DNA from: an uncultured Peptococcaceae bacterium
Lineage (GTDB): Bacteria > Bacillota > Desulfotomaculia > Desulfotomaculales > Desulfallaceae
NCBI GenBank assembly: GCA_913064925.1
Contig: CAJYBN010000011.1
Location: 1 to 23,942 of the forward strand
DNA: 23,942 nucleotides
Direction of reading: 5' to 3'
The notes beneath the pieces are model-generated. The model made no database searches. It saw only the letters and a list, made by a program, of their open reading frames with translations, and was not told the origin of the DNA. The first letter of the stretch is position 1, and each line of letters starts with the position of its first letter. Of this stretch, positions 9,848 through 17,622 are shown piece after piece. The translations under genes and the position numbers were made by a program.

Positions 9848-10005
9848 ATTAGCATATTATTTATGACTTAATTGATACGCGTATGGGCAGAGTAAATATA
9901 AACCTTCCGGTGCAGCCTTAACCTCTTGGCTACGCGTTTTACCAACAGTAAAGGACAACCGGACCCGTATTCCACGCGGTTCAACCAATTGTGTTCTATA
10001 AAAAG
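9848..10005 (-). other. Intergenic stretch with a possible unidentified coding remnant
   Basis: On the minus strand an open stretch from about 10002 to 9872 reads with protein-like composition (NWLNRVEYGSG, LLLVKRVAKRLRLHRKVYIY), ending at TAA. It has no clear start codon or binding site and I recognise no family. It may be a relic or chance. Confidence 0.25.
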
Positions 10006-10032
10006 AAAAAGCTAGGATTTACCAGCTTTTTC
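10006..10032. terminator. Terminator after the perR-rubrerythrin unit
   Basis: AAAAAGCT-A-GG pairs with CCAGCTTTTT around a short loop, with one bulged base. It has T runs on both strands. On the minus strand it begins immediately after the TAG of the rubrerythrin pseudogene. Confidence 0.75.
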
Positions 10033-10290
10033 CTATAAGTTTGCTAATAACTCGTATGTTTCACCCCCTATTGCAGCCTGGAGGCTTTCGACCGTGGAAC
10101 CAACTTCACCTGGGGTTTTCAGGTGCTGCCAAGCATGAATTGTTTCCGCCTCCGCCACAGCACGGAAAAGACAGGCTATCATAGCCTTACTCTCCTTTTC
10201 CGCCTTTTAGGCATAAGCCAGGTACATGCGTTTAGCCTGAGATTCCCCAGCGGAGGCTGTCATTATATTATTTCGGGCTTTGCTGTTCAT
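10033..10290 (-). pseudogene. Rubrerythrin pseudogene, premature stop and truncated
   Basis: An 86-codon frame starts at ATG 10290, only three bases after the perR stop, with a GGAAGG binding site. It reads NIMTASAGESQAKRMYLAYA, a TAA stop (10207-10209), KAEKESKAMIACLFRAVAEA, ETIHAWQHLKTPGEVG and STVESLQAAIGGETYELLANL, then TAG. This is the N-terminal half of a rubrerythrin four-helix di-iron domain: GES and EAExxH carry iron-ligand positions. The codon replaced by TAA is usually Lys or Glu. The remaining helices and the rubredoxin-like Cys domain are absent. Rubrerythrin reduces hydrogen peroxide in anaerobes and is a typical PerR target, so position and identity agree. No working protein is expected. 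Confidence 0.88.
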
Positions 10291-10293
10291 TAG

Positions 10294-10713
10294 CTAACCT
10301 TCCTCTTGATTCTCATTTGTTGATGAACAGTTTGGGCAAATACCATATAAGTAAAGAGAAAAATTATTTACACGAAACCCCCCCGCGCTTTTAGGTATGG
10401 GGATAGCTTCGAGGTTTATATCAAAATCGTAAACTCTACGGCATACATTACATAGGAAGTGGCAATGCGGTAATGGGTTGGGATCAAAACGCCGTCTTTC
10501 GGGGTCGATTCCTATTTCCTGTATTTCTCCGGCCTTTGCCAGTGCTTCCAAAGTATTGTACACGGTGGCAGGGGACAAAGACGGATATTCGGGTTTTAGC
10601 TTGCGGTAAATGTCCTCGGCTGAAGGGTGCGATGTATTACCCTCAAGCATTTTTAAAATCGCCATCCGTTGGGGCGTCGCCCTCATGCTTAATCTTTTTA
10701 GCTTGTTTATCAT
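10294..10713 (-). CDS. perR: PerR-type Fur-family peroxide regulator
   Basis: 139 residues, normal for Fur-family repressors. The winged helix spans residues 5-80 (MRATPQRMAILKMLEG, LSPATVYNTLEALAKAGEI). The regulatory-metal residues of PerR can be placed: His in SHPSAEDIY, Asp in RRRFDPN, two His in PHCHFLC and Asp in VYDFDIN. The structural zinc site has two CxxC pairs (CNVC and CPNC). The RFDP Asp supports PerR over Fur or Zur. With iron bound, PerR represses oxidative-stress genes, and peroxide oxidises a His ligand and releases it. The ATG at 10713 follows AGGGGTAAAGTC. A candidate PerR box lies upstream at 10741. It forms a unit with the broken rubrerythrin gene. Confidence 0.88.
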   Translation of the reverse strand: MINKLKRLSMRATPQRMAILKMLEGNTSHPSAEDIYRKLKPEYPSLSPATVYNTLEALAKAGEIQEIGIDPERRRFDPNPLPHCHFLCNVCRRVYDFDINLEAIPIPKSAGGFRVNNFSLYLYGICPNCSSTNENQEEG

Positions 10714-10740
10714 GTGACTTTACCCCTACTCCCATCTTTT

Positions 10741-10755
10741 TTATTATTATAATGA
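10741..10755. promoter_or_regulatory. Candidate PerR box upstream of perR
   Basis: TTATTATTATAATGA agrees with the Bacillus PerR box TTATAATnATTATAA at 11 of 14 defined positions. It lies 28 bases before the perR ATG, suggesting self-regulation. The region is AT-rich, so chance resemblance is possible. Confidence 0.45.
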
Positions 10756-10899
10756 TCACCTCTCCTGTATGCAAAAATTATTTGTGATCTTTATTTATTT
10801 ATAATTACATTTAAGTTATAGGCATTATAAATTAAAAAATTTATGCTTGGTAAGAGTTACATTATCAATAATTTTTCCGTAATTTAAAATAGTTAGAAA

Positions 10900-10933
10900 A
10901 AAAACCGCCTGTTTGGGCAGGGAAATCGGTTTT
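10900..10933. promoter_or_regulatory. Hairpin in the divergent region before the enoyl-CoA hydratase-like gene
   Basis: AAAACCG (10901-10907) pairs with CGGTTTT (10927-10933), with an inner CTG/CAG pair. It has terminator-like T runs on both strands. It may be the end of a transcript entering from either side or a leader structure 42 bases before the ATG. Confidence 0.4.
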
Positions 10934-10974
10934 ACATGTATAACATTAAACGACTAAAAAATATAAGGAGGTGA

Positions 10975-11790
10975 ATGGCCGTATTGCGGATATCGCTCCG
11001 CATGCCGGCAAGCCGTATGTCTTACAAGCATCTTCTTTATGAGGAAAAAGAAAAGGTTGGCATAATCAGCCTAAACCGCCCGGAAAAAAGAAACGCTTTG
11101 TCCCGTGAATTGCTGCTGGAACTTATTCAACTCATGGGTAAGATAGCTGACGAGCGTAAAACTACCGCGGTAATCATAAAGGGTATAGGCAAAATTTTCT
11201 CCTCTGGCCATGACTTGCAGGAGGTATACGATAGTGCTCCTCAGGAATTGTTAAAACTTTTTCAAACCTGCTTTACCGCTATGCGTTCCATTAGGGAAGC
11301 TCCCCAGGCAGTGATAGCACAAGTACACGGCGTGGCCACTGCCGCCGGTTGCCAGCTGGTAGCCGCCTGTGACTTGGCTGTTGCCTCGGAAGACGCCCTG
11401 TTTGCTACGCCGGGCGTCAAGATCGGGCTCTTTTGCAGCACGCCTGCCGTTTTTCTAAGTAGAAACGTAGGCAGGAAAAAAGCCATGGAAATGCTGCTGA
11501 CCGGCGAGTTTTTACCCGCACAGGAAGCTAAGCTTTACGGGCTGGTAAACAAGGTTGTGCCGCTTGAACAGCTGGACGATGCCACCTATCAATTGGCCGT
11601 TACCATTGCCGGTTACAGCGCTTCCGCCATTGCCGTCGGCAAACGGGCTTTTTACCAGCAGCTAAACATGGAAGACTTCCAGGCGCTTAATTATGCCAGC
11701 GAGGTAATAACCCTGAACAGCACCACCAACGATGCTCGCGAGGGAATACGCGCGTTTTTAGAAAAAAGAGATCCCCAGTGGATCGATTAG
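10975..11790 (+). CDS. Enoyl-CoA hydratase/isomerase family protein, ECHDC3-like, catalytic Glu residues absent
   Basis: About 271 residues with the crotonase fold: ISLNRPEKRNALS, the first oxyanion-hole region FSSGHDLQEV, the second GVATAAGCQLVAACDLAVA and the C-terminal helix with a FLEKRDPQW end. In true enoyl-CoA hydratases two Glu residues act. Here the first position reads Gln (AGCQLV) and the second region reads TPGVKIGLFCS without the usual PE. This pattern resembles ECHDC3-type proteins, so a simple hydratase role is unlikely. The start is uncertain: GGAGG (10967-10971) is only three bases from ATG 10975 and twelve from TTG 10984. The family core begins at MSYKHLLYEE. A terminator follows, so it is separate from panB. 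Confidence 0.8.
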   Translation: MAVLRISLRMPASRMSYKHLLYEEKEKVGIISLNRPEKRNALSRELLLELIQLMGKIADERKTTAVIIKGIGKIFSSGHDLQEVYDSAPQELLKLFQTCFTAMRSIREAPQAVIAQVHGVATAAGCQLVAACDLAVASEDALFATPGVKIGLFCSTPAVFLSRNVGRKKAMEMLLTGEFLPAQEAKLYGLVNKVVPLEQLDDATYQLAVTIAGYSASAIAVGKRAFYQQLNMEDFQALNYASEVITLNSTTNDAREGIRAFLEKRDPQWID

Positions 11791-11812
11791 TTGCCATACA
11801 AGTTACTTCCCA

Positions 11813-11836
11813 AACCCTTCACGGGTTGTTTTTTTT
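11813..11836 (+). terminator. Terminator after the enoyl-CoA hydratase-like gene
   Basis: AACCC (11813-11817) and GGGTT (11823-11827) with a five-base loop, then eight T at 11829-11836. Confidence 0.85.
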
Positions 11837-11940
11837 CGCTGCTAGCCTAGAAGGAATTTACACAGGCATGTAGTATATAATATGGATGTATTGCTTTATA
11901 TGAAATTGCGTTTCTATATTTGAAACAAGGAGGTATTACT

Positions 11941-12804
11941 TTGGGTAAGCAAAAAGCTACCATACGAACTTTTAAGGAAATGAAGCAAAAAGGCAAAAAA
12001 ATTACCATGGTAACGGCTTACGACTATGCAATGATGTCTTGGGTGGATAAGTCCGACATCGACCTAATACTCGTGGGTGATTCGGCAGCCATGACTATGT
12101 TAGGCTATAAGAGCACCGTTCCCATTGACCTGGACACCATGCTTGTTTTTAACCAGGCCGTTTCCAGAGCAGGCGAACATACTTTCCTTGTGGGGGACAT
12201 GCCCTTTATGTCCTACGAGGTAAGCACTGAAAAAGCAGTGGAAAATGCCGGTAGAATTATGAAGGAAGGGTTTATGGATGCCGTCAAGCTGGAAGGCGGC
12301 GAGCGAATGGCGGAAACGGTAGCCGCCATAGTGCGGGCCGGTATTCCGGTTATGGGGCATATTGGTTTAACTCCGCAAAGCGCTTCGCAGCTGGGCGGTT
12401 TTACCGTGCAAGGTAAAGACTTTACCAGCGCCAAGCAAATATTTAAAGATGCTTTGGCCCTGGAAGAGGCAGGTGCCTTTGCCATATTGATGGAGGCTAT
12501 ACCTGCTCCTCTGGCCAAGCTAATAACAGAAAAAGTACAGGTGCCGACCATAGGCATTGGCGCGGGACCGTATTGCGACGGCCAGGTACTTGTCATCCAC
12601 GATTTACTGGGATTGTTTGACCGGTTTGTGCCCAAATTTGTCAAGCAGTACGCCAAGCTAGGCGAAGAAATACAAAAAGCGCTCAATACTTTCGCCGCCG
12701 AAGTACGCGGTGGCGCGTTCCCGGCCGCTGATCACTGCTTCAACATGCAGGAAGAGGTTGTACAACAACTGACCGCAGCATTACAGGAGGAGGGCCTGTT
12801 ATAA
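11941..12804 (+). CDS. panB: 3-methyl-2-oxobutanoate hydroxymethyltransferase (ketopantoate synthase)
   Basis: 287 residues from TTG 11941, six bases after a full AAGGAGGT site (11927-11934). The open frame extends to 11920, but that start would lie before the binding site. The enzyme adds a hydroxymethyl group from methylene-tetrahydrofolate to 2-oxoisovalerate, the first step towards pantothenate. Diagnostic pieces are LILVGDSAAM and VGDMPFMSYEV (two metal-binding Asp), DAVKLEGG (Lys), VMGHIGLTPQSASQLGG, LMEAIP (catalytic Glu) and PTIGIGAGPYCDGQVLVIHD. All active-site positions appear intact. The panE-like gene starts one base after its stop. panC and panD are not in this window. Confidence 0.93.
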   Translation: MGKQKATIRTFKEMKQKGKKITMVTAYDYAMMSWVDKSDIDLILVGDSAAMTMLGYKSTVPIDLDTMLVFNQAVSRAGEHTFLVGDMPFMSYEVSTEKAVENAGRIMKEGFMDAVKLEGGERMAETVAAIVRAGIPVMGHIGLTPQSASQLGGFTVQGKDFTSAKQIFKDALALEEAGAFAILMEAIPAPLAKLITEKVQVPTIGIGAGPYCDGQVLVIHDLLGLFDRFVPKFVKQYAKLGEEIQKALNTFAAEVRGGAFPAADHCFNMQEEVVQQLTAALQEEGLL

Positions 12805-12805
12805 A

Positions 12806-13738
12806 TTGAAGATTGCAATTATAGGCGCCGGTGCCATGGGCTCCTTGTTTGGAGCCTACCTTTCCGAAGGCGGTAATGAAGTGCACCTGGTGGACGTATG
12901 GCGTGAGCATGTGGATGCCATTAACCGCGATGGCTTGCGGATAAAGGAAGAAGATAAAGAAAGGACAGTTTTTCTGCGTGCCTTAACGGACCCAGGGGAA
13001 CTCGGCCCGCAAGACCTAGTTGTACTATTCGTTAAATCGTACCATACGGCCGATGCCATAAAAAAATGCACAAACCTTTTGGGACAGTCAATCCCAGTTT
13101 TAACCCTGCAAAACGGGTTCGGCAACGCGGAAATAATTTACGAAATTGTTGGGCAAAGAGCCAAGGTAATTGCCGGCACAACAGCCCACGGTGCCACAGT
13201 ATTAGGCCCCGGAATCATACGGCACGCGGGCCGGGGTGAAACTGTCATCGGCAATTACGGCGAAAACAACGATAAACTGGTTCATGATATTGCTGGCGAG
13301 TTTAACCGCTGCCTGCTGGAAACTAGGGTAAGCAATAACATTACCGGGGTGATTTGGGGCAAATTGTTGGTAAACGTAGGCATTAACGCTTTGACCGCCA
13401 TATGCGGCGTACCCAACGGGAAGTTATTGGAAATTGGTGGAACCAGGCGATTAATGCAGCTGTTGGTTTCCGAAGGCGAAAGGGTAGCCAGGGCCAGGGG
13501 TGTGCAGCTGCCTTATCCGGATGCCTGGGAAAAGGTACAGGCGGTGGCCCGGGCTACGGGAAGCAACCGTTCATCCATGCTGCAGGATCTCGAACGGGGG
13601 CGCGAAACAGAAATCGATTTTATCAATATGGCTATCGTTCGGGAAGGTCGCAAGTCCGGCATACCTACCCCCTATAATAAATTTGTTTCCTTGCTGGTCA
13701 AAGCGCTTGAGGAAAAAAATAAAAATAGACTTTGGTAG
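12806..13738 (+). CDS. panE: 2-dehydropantoate 2-reductase family protein (ketopantoate reductase)
   Basis: 310 residues, TTG start at 12806 behind AGGAGGAGGG. The enzyme reduces ketopantoate to pantoate with NADPH. The nucleotide site is IIGAGAMGSLFGAYLSEGG, followed by LFVKSYHT and LTLQNGFGN. The family catalytic Lys lies in VIWGKLLVNVGINALTA, and the substrate-site Glu/Asp region is SSMLQDLERGRETEIDFIN. Since panB lies directly upstream, pantoate synthesis is the natural reading. This family also includes reductases for other 2-oxoacids, and the IclR/TRAP neighbours leave that open. Its end overlaps the binding site of the IclR gene. Confidence 0.85.
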   Translation: MKIAIIGAGAMGSLFGAYLSEGGNEVHLVDVWREHVDAINRDGLRIKEEDKERTVFLRALTDPGELGPQDLVVLFVKSYHTADAIKKCTNLLGQSIPVLTLQNGFGNAEIIYEIVGQRAKVIAGTTAHGATVLGPGIIRHAGRGETVIGNYGENNDKLVHDIAGEFNRCLLETRVSNNITGVIWGKLLVNVGINALTAICGVPNGKLLEIGGTRRLMQLLVSEGERVARARGVQLPYPDAWEKVQAVARATGSNRSSMLQDLERGRETEIDFINMAIVREGRKSGIPTPYNKFVSLLVKALEEKNKNRLW

Positions 13739-13752
13739 AGGAAGGTAACAAA

Positions 13753-14508
13753 TTGCTGAAGGTAGCCCATAGGACCCTTGAACTGTTGGAATACATTTGC
13801 ACCAGCCCGCAGAAAGAATTTTCTGTAACAGAACTCAGCCAAAGGTTGGGGCTGAATAAAACTAAAGTTTACCGCATGCTGCGAGTGTTAGCGGAACGAG
13901 ATTACTTGCGGCATGACGAAAAAACTGGACGTTACCACCTGGGGTTAAAGCCTCTCGAACTTGGTACGCAAGTGGCTGCTAAAACCGGGCTGCTGGAAGT
14001 GGTTTCTCCCTACATGGAAAAGCTTTCCCGAGAAATTAAGGAAACTATCAACCTGGCCGTAATGCGCAGTAACAAGATTGTCTATATTCACAAAATAGAA
14101 AGCCCTCATTTTTTGCGCACCGACTTAAGGGTAGGAACCAGCGTACCCGTGTACTGCAGCGCCCTGGGTAAAGCTATGCTGGCCTGGTTGCCTGAGCAGG
14201 AACAGGAAAAAATACTAGGTGCCTTGGAAATGGTGGCTTACACGCCGCATACCATTACCTGCTTAGAGGATTTAAAACTTGAATTAAAAAGAATTAGAGA
14301 TAAAGGTTATGCGGTGGATAATGAAGAATATATTTCAGGCATTACATGCATTGCTGCCCCCATATTGGACGGGCATAAAAAACCTGTAGCCGCCATCAGC
14401 GCAGCCGGGCCCAGCTTGCGCTTGAACGGCGAGAAGATAACGCAAAGCGGGGAGCTTATCGCCCGTTATGCTGCGGAAATTTCGTTTCGTTACGGTTACA
14501 GCAAGTAA
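13753..14508 (+). CDS. IclR-family transcriptional regulator
   Basis: 251 residues from TTG 13753, seven bases after GAGGAAGG (13738-13745). The frame also runs back to TTG 13732, inside the panE-like gene, but no binding site supports that. The N-terminal winged helix reads TLELLEYICTSPQKEFSVTELSQ, GLNKTKVYRMLRVL and RHDEKTGRYHLG. The effector domain follows, with VPVYCSALGKAMLAWLPE, YAVDNEEYISGITCIAAPI and VAAISAAGPS, the usual IclR pattern. IclR proteins bind a small carboxylate-like effector and control catabolic operons next to them. Here it lies between panBE and the TRAP genes and likely controls one or both. Confidence 0.93.
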   Translation: MLKVAHRTLELLEYICTSPQKEFSVTELSQRLGLNKTKVYRMLRVLAERDYLRHDEKTGRYHLGLKPLELGTQVAAKTGLLEVVSPYMEKLSREIKETINLAVMRSNKIVYIHKIESPHFLRTDLRVGTSVPVYCSALGKAMLAWLPEQEQEKILGALEMVAYTPHTITCLEDLKLELKRIRDKGYAVDNEEYISGITCIAAPILDGHKKPVAAISAAGPSLRLNGEKITQSGELIARYAAEISFRYGYSK

Positions 14509-14532
14509 ATAAAAAACTGGGGAGGTATGTTT

Positions 14533-15552
14533 ATGCAGAAAGGTAAGTCTGTTGCAGTGCTGGCTTTAGTGCTTATGCTGTCACTGCTGGCCACGGGCTG
14601 TTCAGGTGGTGGCGAAGGCGGCGATAAGGCAGGTGGGACCCCTGAACCCATTGTATTAAAAGCGGGGCATGCCGTTGCGGAAGCTCACCCATACCACCTT
14701 GGGTTGGAGAAATTTAAGCAAATTGTAGAGGAAAAAACCGCTGGCGCCGTGAAAATTGATATTTACGCCAACGGTACACTGGGATCGGAACGCGATATGA
14801 TCGAAGGCCTGCAGTTGGGCACTTTGGACCTGGTGGTAACGTCCACAGGACCAGTCATTAATTTTGTACCCGAAATGGGCGTTGTAGACCTGCCGTTTAT
14901 ATTTAGCAGCAGGGAGCATGCTTACAAAGTTTTGGACGGTGAAATTGGACAGGGTCTGTTACAGAAATTTAACGATATCGGTATAGTAGGCTTGGCGTTT
15001 TGGGAAAACGGGTTCAGGCATCTTACCAATTCAAAGCGGCCGGTTAACAGTGTGAAAGACATCAAGGGTTTAAAAATTAGGACCATGGAAAATGAAGTCC
15101 ACCAGGCGGCGTTCAAAGAACTGGGTGCCGACCCTACGCCAATGGCCTGGGGCGAAGTATATACTGCTTTACAGCAAGGAACGATAGACGGACAGGAAAA
15201 CCCGGTGCCAATTATTTATAATATGAAAATTTATGAAGTGCAAAAATACTTGGCGCTGACAGGACATTTTTATTCACCTGCGCTGCTGCTGGCCGGTAAA
15301 AAGTGTTTTGACAAACTTACACCCAAACAGCAGGAGATATTTAAATCCGCTGCGGTGGAAGCGGCGAAATATGAACGCGAACAAATTAAGCTGCAGGAGG
15401 ATGAACAGCTTTCCAAATTGGAAGAACTGGGTATGGTTATAACCAGGCCGGATAAGAATGCCCTTAGGGAAGCCACCAAGGCGGTTTATGATAAGTACCA
15501 GGATGTATTCGGGCAGGAAACCATCCAAAAAATCCTGGAAGCAGATTCGTAA
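14533..15552 (+). CDS. dctP: TRAP transporter solute-binding lipoprotein (DctP family)
   Basis: About 339 residues. ATG 14533 is seven bases after GGAGG. ATG 14527 directly abuts that site. A lipobox (LLATGC) within the first 25 residues anchors the protein to the outer face of the membrane, as in other Gram-positive TRAP systems. The mature part has the DctP features: VLKAGHAVAEAHPYHLG start, GTLGSERDMIEGLQLGTLDLVV, LKIRTMEN containing the carboxylate-binding Arg, AWGEVYTALQQGTIDGQENP and a C-terminal helical end. TRAP binding proteins capture organic acids. Here the ligand is unknown. It is followed by a hairpin and then dctQ and dctM. Confidence 0.93.
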   Translation: MQKGKSVAVLALVLMLSLLATGCSGGGEGGDKAGGTPEPIVLKAGHAVAEAHPYHLGLEKFKQIVEEKTAGAVKIDIYANGTLGSERDMIEGLQLGTLDLVVTSTGPVINFVPEMGVVDLPFIFSSREHAYKVLDGEIGQGLLQKFNDIGIVGLAFWENGFRHLTNSKRPVNSVKDIKGLKIRTMENEVHQAAFKELGADPTPMAWGEVYTALQQGTIDGQENPVPIIYNMKIYEVQKYLALTGHFYSPALLLAGKKCFDKLTPKQQEIFKSAAVEAAKYEREQIKLQEDEQLSKLEELGMVITRPDKNALREATKAVYDKYQDVFGQETIQKILEADS

Positions 15553-15592
15553 TAATTACGCAATAACGGGATGGCAAATATGACTCGACTTC

Positions 15593-15639
15593 AGGGGTAT
15601 GTTCCGCCTGCAGGCTGCGGCGGAACTTGCCCCCTTTTT
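15593..15639 (+). promoter_or_regulatory. Intercistronic hairpin between dctP and dctQ, terminator-like
   Basis: GTTCCGCC (15601-15608) and GGCGGAAC (15619-15626) form a perfect stem. It is extended by AGGGG (15593-15597) with CCCCT (15631-15635) and followed by a short T run. It would let binding protein mRNA exceed permease mRNA, by partial termination or by protecting the 3' end. Confidence 0.65.
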
Positions 15640-15665
15640 CAGTTGGCTGGAAAGGACGTGACACG

Positions 15666-16148
15666 GTGCGGTTGCTGGCGGGCATAAATTCTTTTTTAGA
15701 AAGTTTTTGCAAAGTGGCCATTTTTATTTTGTTCGTCGTTATGGTAAGTACCACCTTTGCCCAGGTTATATTTCGATATGTTTTCTTCAACTCATTAAGC
15801 TGGTCTGAAGAACTGGCCAGGTACTGCCTGGTTTGGTTGACATTTATAGGCGGCGCACTGGGCGTGCGAAAAAAAGTACATGTTGCCGTGCAAGCCTTGG
15901 CCGGTTTGTTCCCCCATAAATTAAAGCGGTCCGTAGCCTGCTTTAATTACTCGTTGTTGATATTGTTTTCCATCATACTAATAAAATATGGTTTTACGCT
16001 GGCTGTCTTTAACATGAAGCAACTTTCCCCGGCCATGAAAATACCCATAGGATTGCCTTACGCGGCCATACCCATGGGCGGCTTGTTTATGTTTGTTTTT
16101 GTCGTTGAAATGCTTCTCCGGCCCAATGATGAAGGAGGTGCCGTATAA
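15666..16148 (+). CDS. dctQ: TRAP transporter small permease (DctQ family)
   Basis: 160 residues from GTG 15666, nine bases after AAAGGA. The frame is open further upstream, but that part lies in the hairpin region. There are four hydrophobic helices. The family pattern is clear: RYVFFNSLSWSEELARYCLVWLTFIGGALGVRKKVHV spans helix 2 (quoted in pieces: WSEELARYC, FIGGALGVRKKVHV). DctQ binds DctM in the membrane and completes the sodium-coupled uptake system. It ends two bases before the dctM ATG. Confidence 0.9.
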   Translation: MRLLAGINSFLESFCKVAIFILFVVMVSTTFAQVIFRYVFFNSLSWSEELARYCLVWLTFIGGALGVRKKVHVAVQALAGLFPHKLKRSVACFNYSLLILFSIILIKYGFTLAVFNMKQLSPAMKIPIGLPYAAIPMGGLFMFVFVVEMLLRPNDEGGAV

Positions 16149-16150
16149 GC

Positions 16151-17431
16151 ATGGTGGTTGCCGCCCTGGTTTTTGTATTAATACTGCTGCTAATTATCGG
16201 ATTTCCCATCGCTTTTTCTTTGGGGATGGGTTCTGTAGCCGCACTGGCGCTAAAGGGTGCAATACCGTTAACGGTTGTGCCCCAGCGGTTGTTTACCTCT
16301 GCGGATTCCTTCGCCCTGCTGGCCGTTCCATTCTTCGTTCTAGCTGGCGAATTGATGCAACACGGGGGGATATCGCGCAGGTTGGTTAACTTTGCCGGCG
16401 ACCTGTTCGGTTGGATCAGCGGCGGGCTGGCCTTGGTGAGCATAGCGGCATCTGCCTTCTTTGCCGCTATTTCCGGCTCCTCGGCCGCCACCACAGCCGC
16501 CATCGGCAGCGTTATGTACCCGGAAATGTTAAAGAGGCACTACAAACCTGATTTTGCAGCCGTAGTGCAGGCCGTTGGCGGCACTCTTGGAGTTATCATT
16601 CCTCCCAGCATACCTTTCATTATATACGGCGTCACCACAGGTGCCTCAGTGGGCGACTTGTTTTTGGCCGGTATAGTGCCCGGTTTGACCGGTGCCATAG
16701 TGTATATGACCGTGGCCTGGCGAATTTCAAAAAAATACGGGTACGGAAACATAGCGCGGAGCAGCCTTTCCCAAATATGGCGCTCTTTCCGGGAAGCCTT
16801 TTGGGGATTGATGATGCCTGTTATCATTTTGGGTGGTATATACGGTGGTATCTTTACCCCTACCGAAGCGGCGGTGGTAGCCGTTGTTTATGCTTTGCTG
16901 GTAGGCAGGTTTATTTATAAGGAACTGGATTTTAAAAATTTTTACCAAATGTTTATTAAAGCCGGCCTGACCAGTGCCATGATTATGATGCTAATTGTGA
17001 CTGCTTCTCTATTTACCTGGATCATGACCATAGAAAATATACCTCAGGCTATTGCCGGGGCTATCCTGACATTTGCCGGAAATAAAATAATTTTTCTTGT
17101 CTTAATAAACATTATCTTTTTGGTAGCCGGCATGTTTTTGGACACTGTGGCCATTATACTTCTATTGATTCCTATTTTCTACCCCATAGCCGTGCAACTG
17201 AACATTGACCCCGTTCACTTTGGGGTAATTGCCGTTTTTAACTTGGCCGTTGGGCAAATGACTCCCCCGTTTGGCGTTTGCTTATTTGTATCTTCCGGGA
17301 TCGCCAATATATCACTAGAACGTCTGATTCGGGCCGTAGTGCCTTTTCTGCTGGCGGCAATAGGTTTAATTTTCATCTTTACCTACGTGCCTTCCTTCAG
17401 CCTTGGTATATTGTCTTTATTCGGCAAGTAA
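16151..17431 (+). CDS. dctM: TRAP transporter large permease (DctM family)
   Basis: 426 residues, the usual size, with about 12 membrane segments. Recognisable features are PIAFSLGMGSVAAL near the N-terminus, FFVLAGELMQHGGIS, SAFFAAISGSSAATTAAIG, GVIIPPSIPFIIYG, GIFTPTEAAVVAVVYAL and the late VGQMTPPFGVCLFV. These two PP-containing re-entrant motifs are typical of the ion transporter superfamily. It forms the transport channel driven by a sodium gradient. ATG 16151 lies 11 bases after AAGGAGGTG, which sits at the end of dctQ. A strong terminator follows, so it closes the panB-to-dctM block. Confidence 0.95.
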   Translation: MVVAALVFVLILLLIIGFPIAFSLGMGSVAALALKGAIPLTVVPQRLFTSADSFALLAVPFFVLAGELMQHGGISRRLVNFAGDLFGWISGGLALVSIAASAFFAAISGSSAATTAAIGSVMYPEMLKRHYKPDFAAVVQAVGGTLGVIIPPSIPFIIYGVTTGASVGDLFLAGIVPGLTGAIVYMTVAWRISKKYGYGNIARSSLSQIWRSFREAFWGLMMPVIILGGIYGGIFTPTEAAVVAVVYALLVGRFIYKELDFKNFYQMFIKAGLTSAMIMMLIVTASLFTWIMTIENIPQAIAGAILTFAGNKIIFLVLINIIFLVAGMFLDTVAIILLLIPIFYPIAVQLNIDPVHFGVIAVFNLAVGQMTPPFGVCLFVSSGIANISLERLIRAVVPFLLAAIGLIFIFTYVPSFSLGILSLFGK

Positions 17432-17453
17432 CGGCTTCAAACCTAATGATAAT

Positions 17454-17508
17454 AAAGGAAACCCGTGGTCGCTACGGCCTTTTTCCGTGGCCGTACGGGT
17501 TTCCTTTT
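17454..17508 (+). terminator. Strong terminator after dctM
   Basis: AAAGGAAACCCGT (17454-17466) and ACGGGTTTCCTTT (17495-17507) pair perfectly. An inner ACGG/CCGT pair further stabilises it, and a T run follows. Confidence 0.9.
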
Positions 17509-17622
17509 ATTAACTTACGCCAAAATTTTTTGCACCGTATTTTTGCAGCCTATTTGTTCCCCTACAGTATGTGTTTAAAGATAAAAATTAGGTAACTTCC
17601 CGGTTCAATTTACGGTAATCTC

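Noticed and set aside
10207..10209. Recoding of the in-frame stop in rubrerythrin
   Set aside because: The stop is TAA, which is not used for selenocysteine or pyrrolysine, and the gene is also truncated.
12213..12686. Long open frame on the minus strand inside panB
   Set aside because: It is antisense to a complete panB, low-complexity in Ser/Ala, and has no recognised motif. It is a shadow of the codon pattern.
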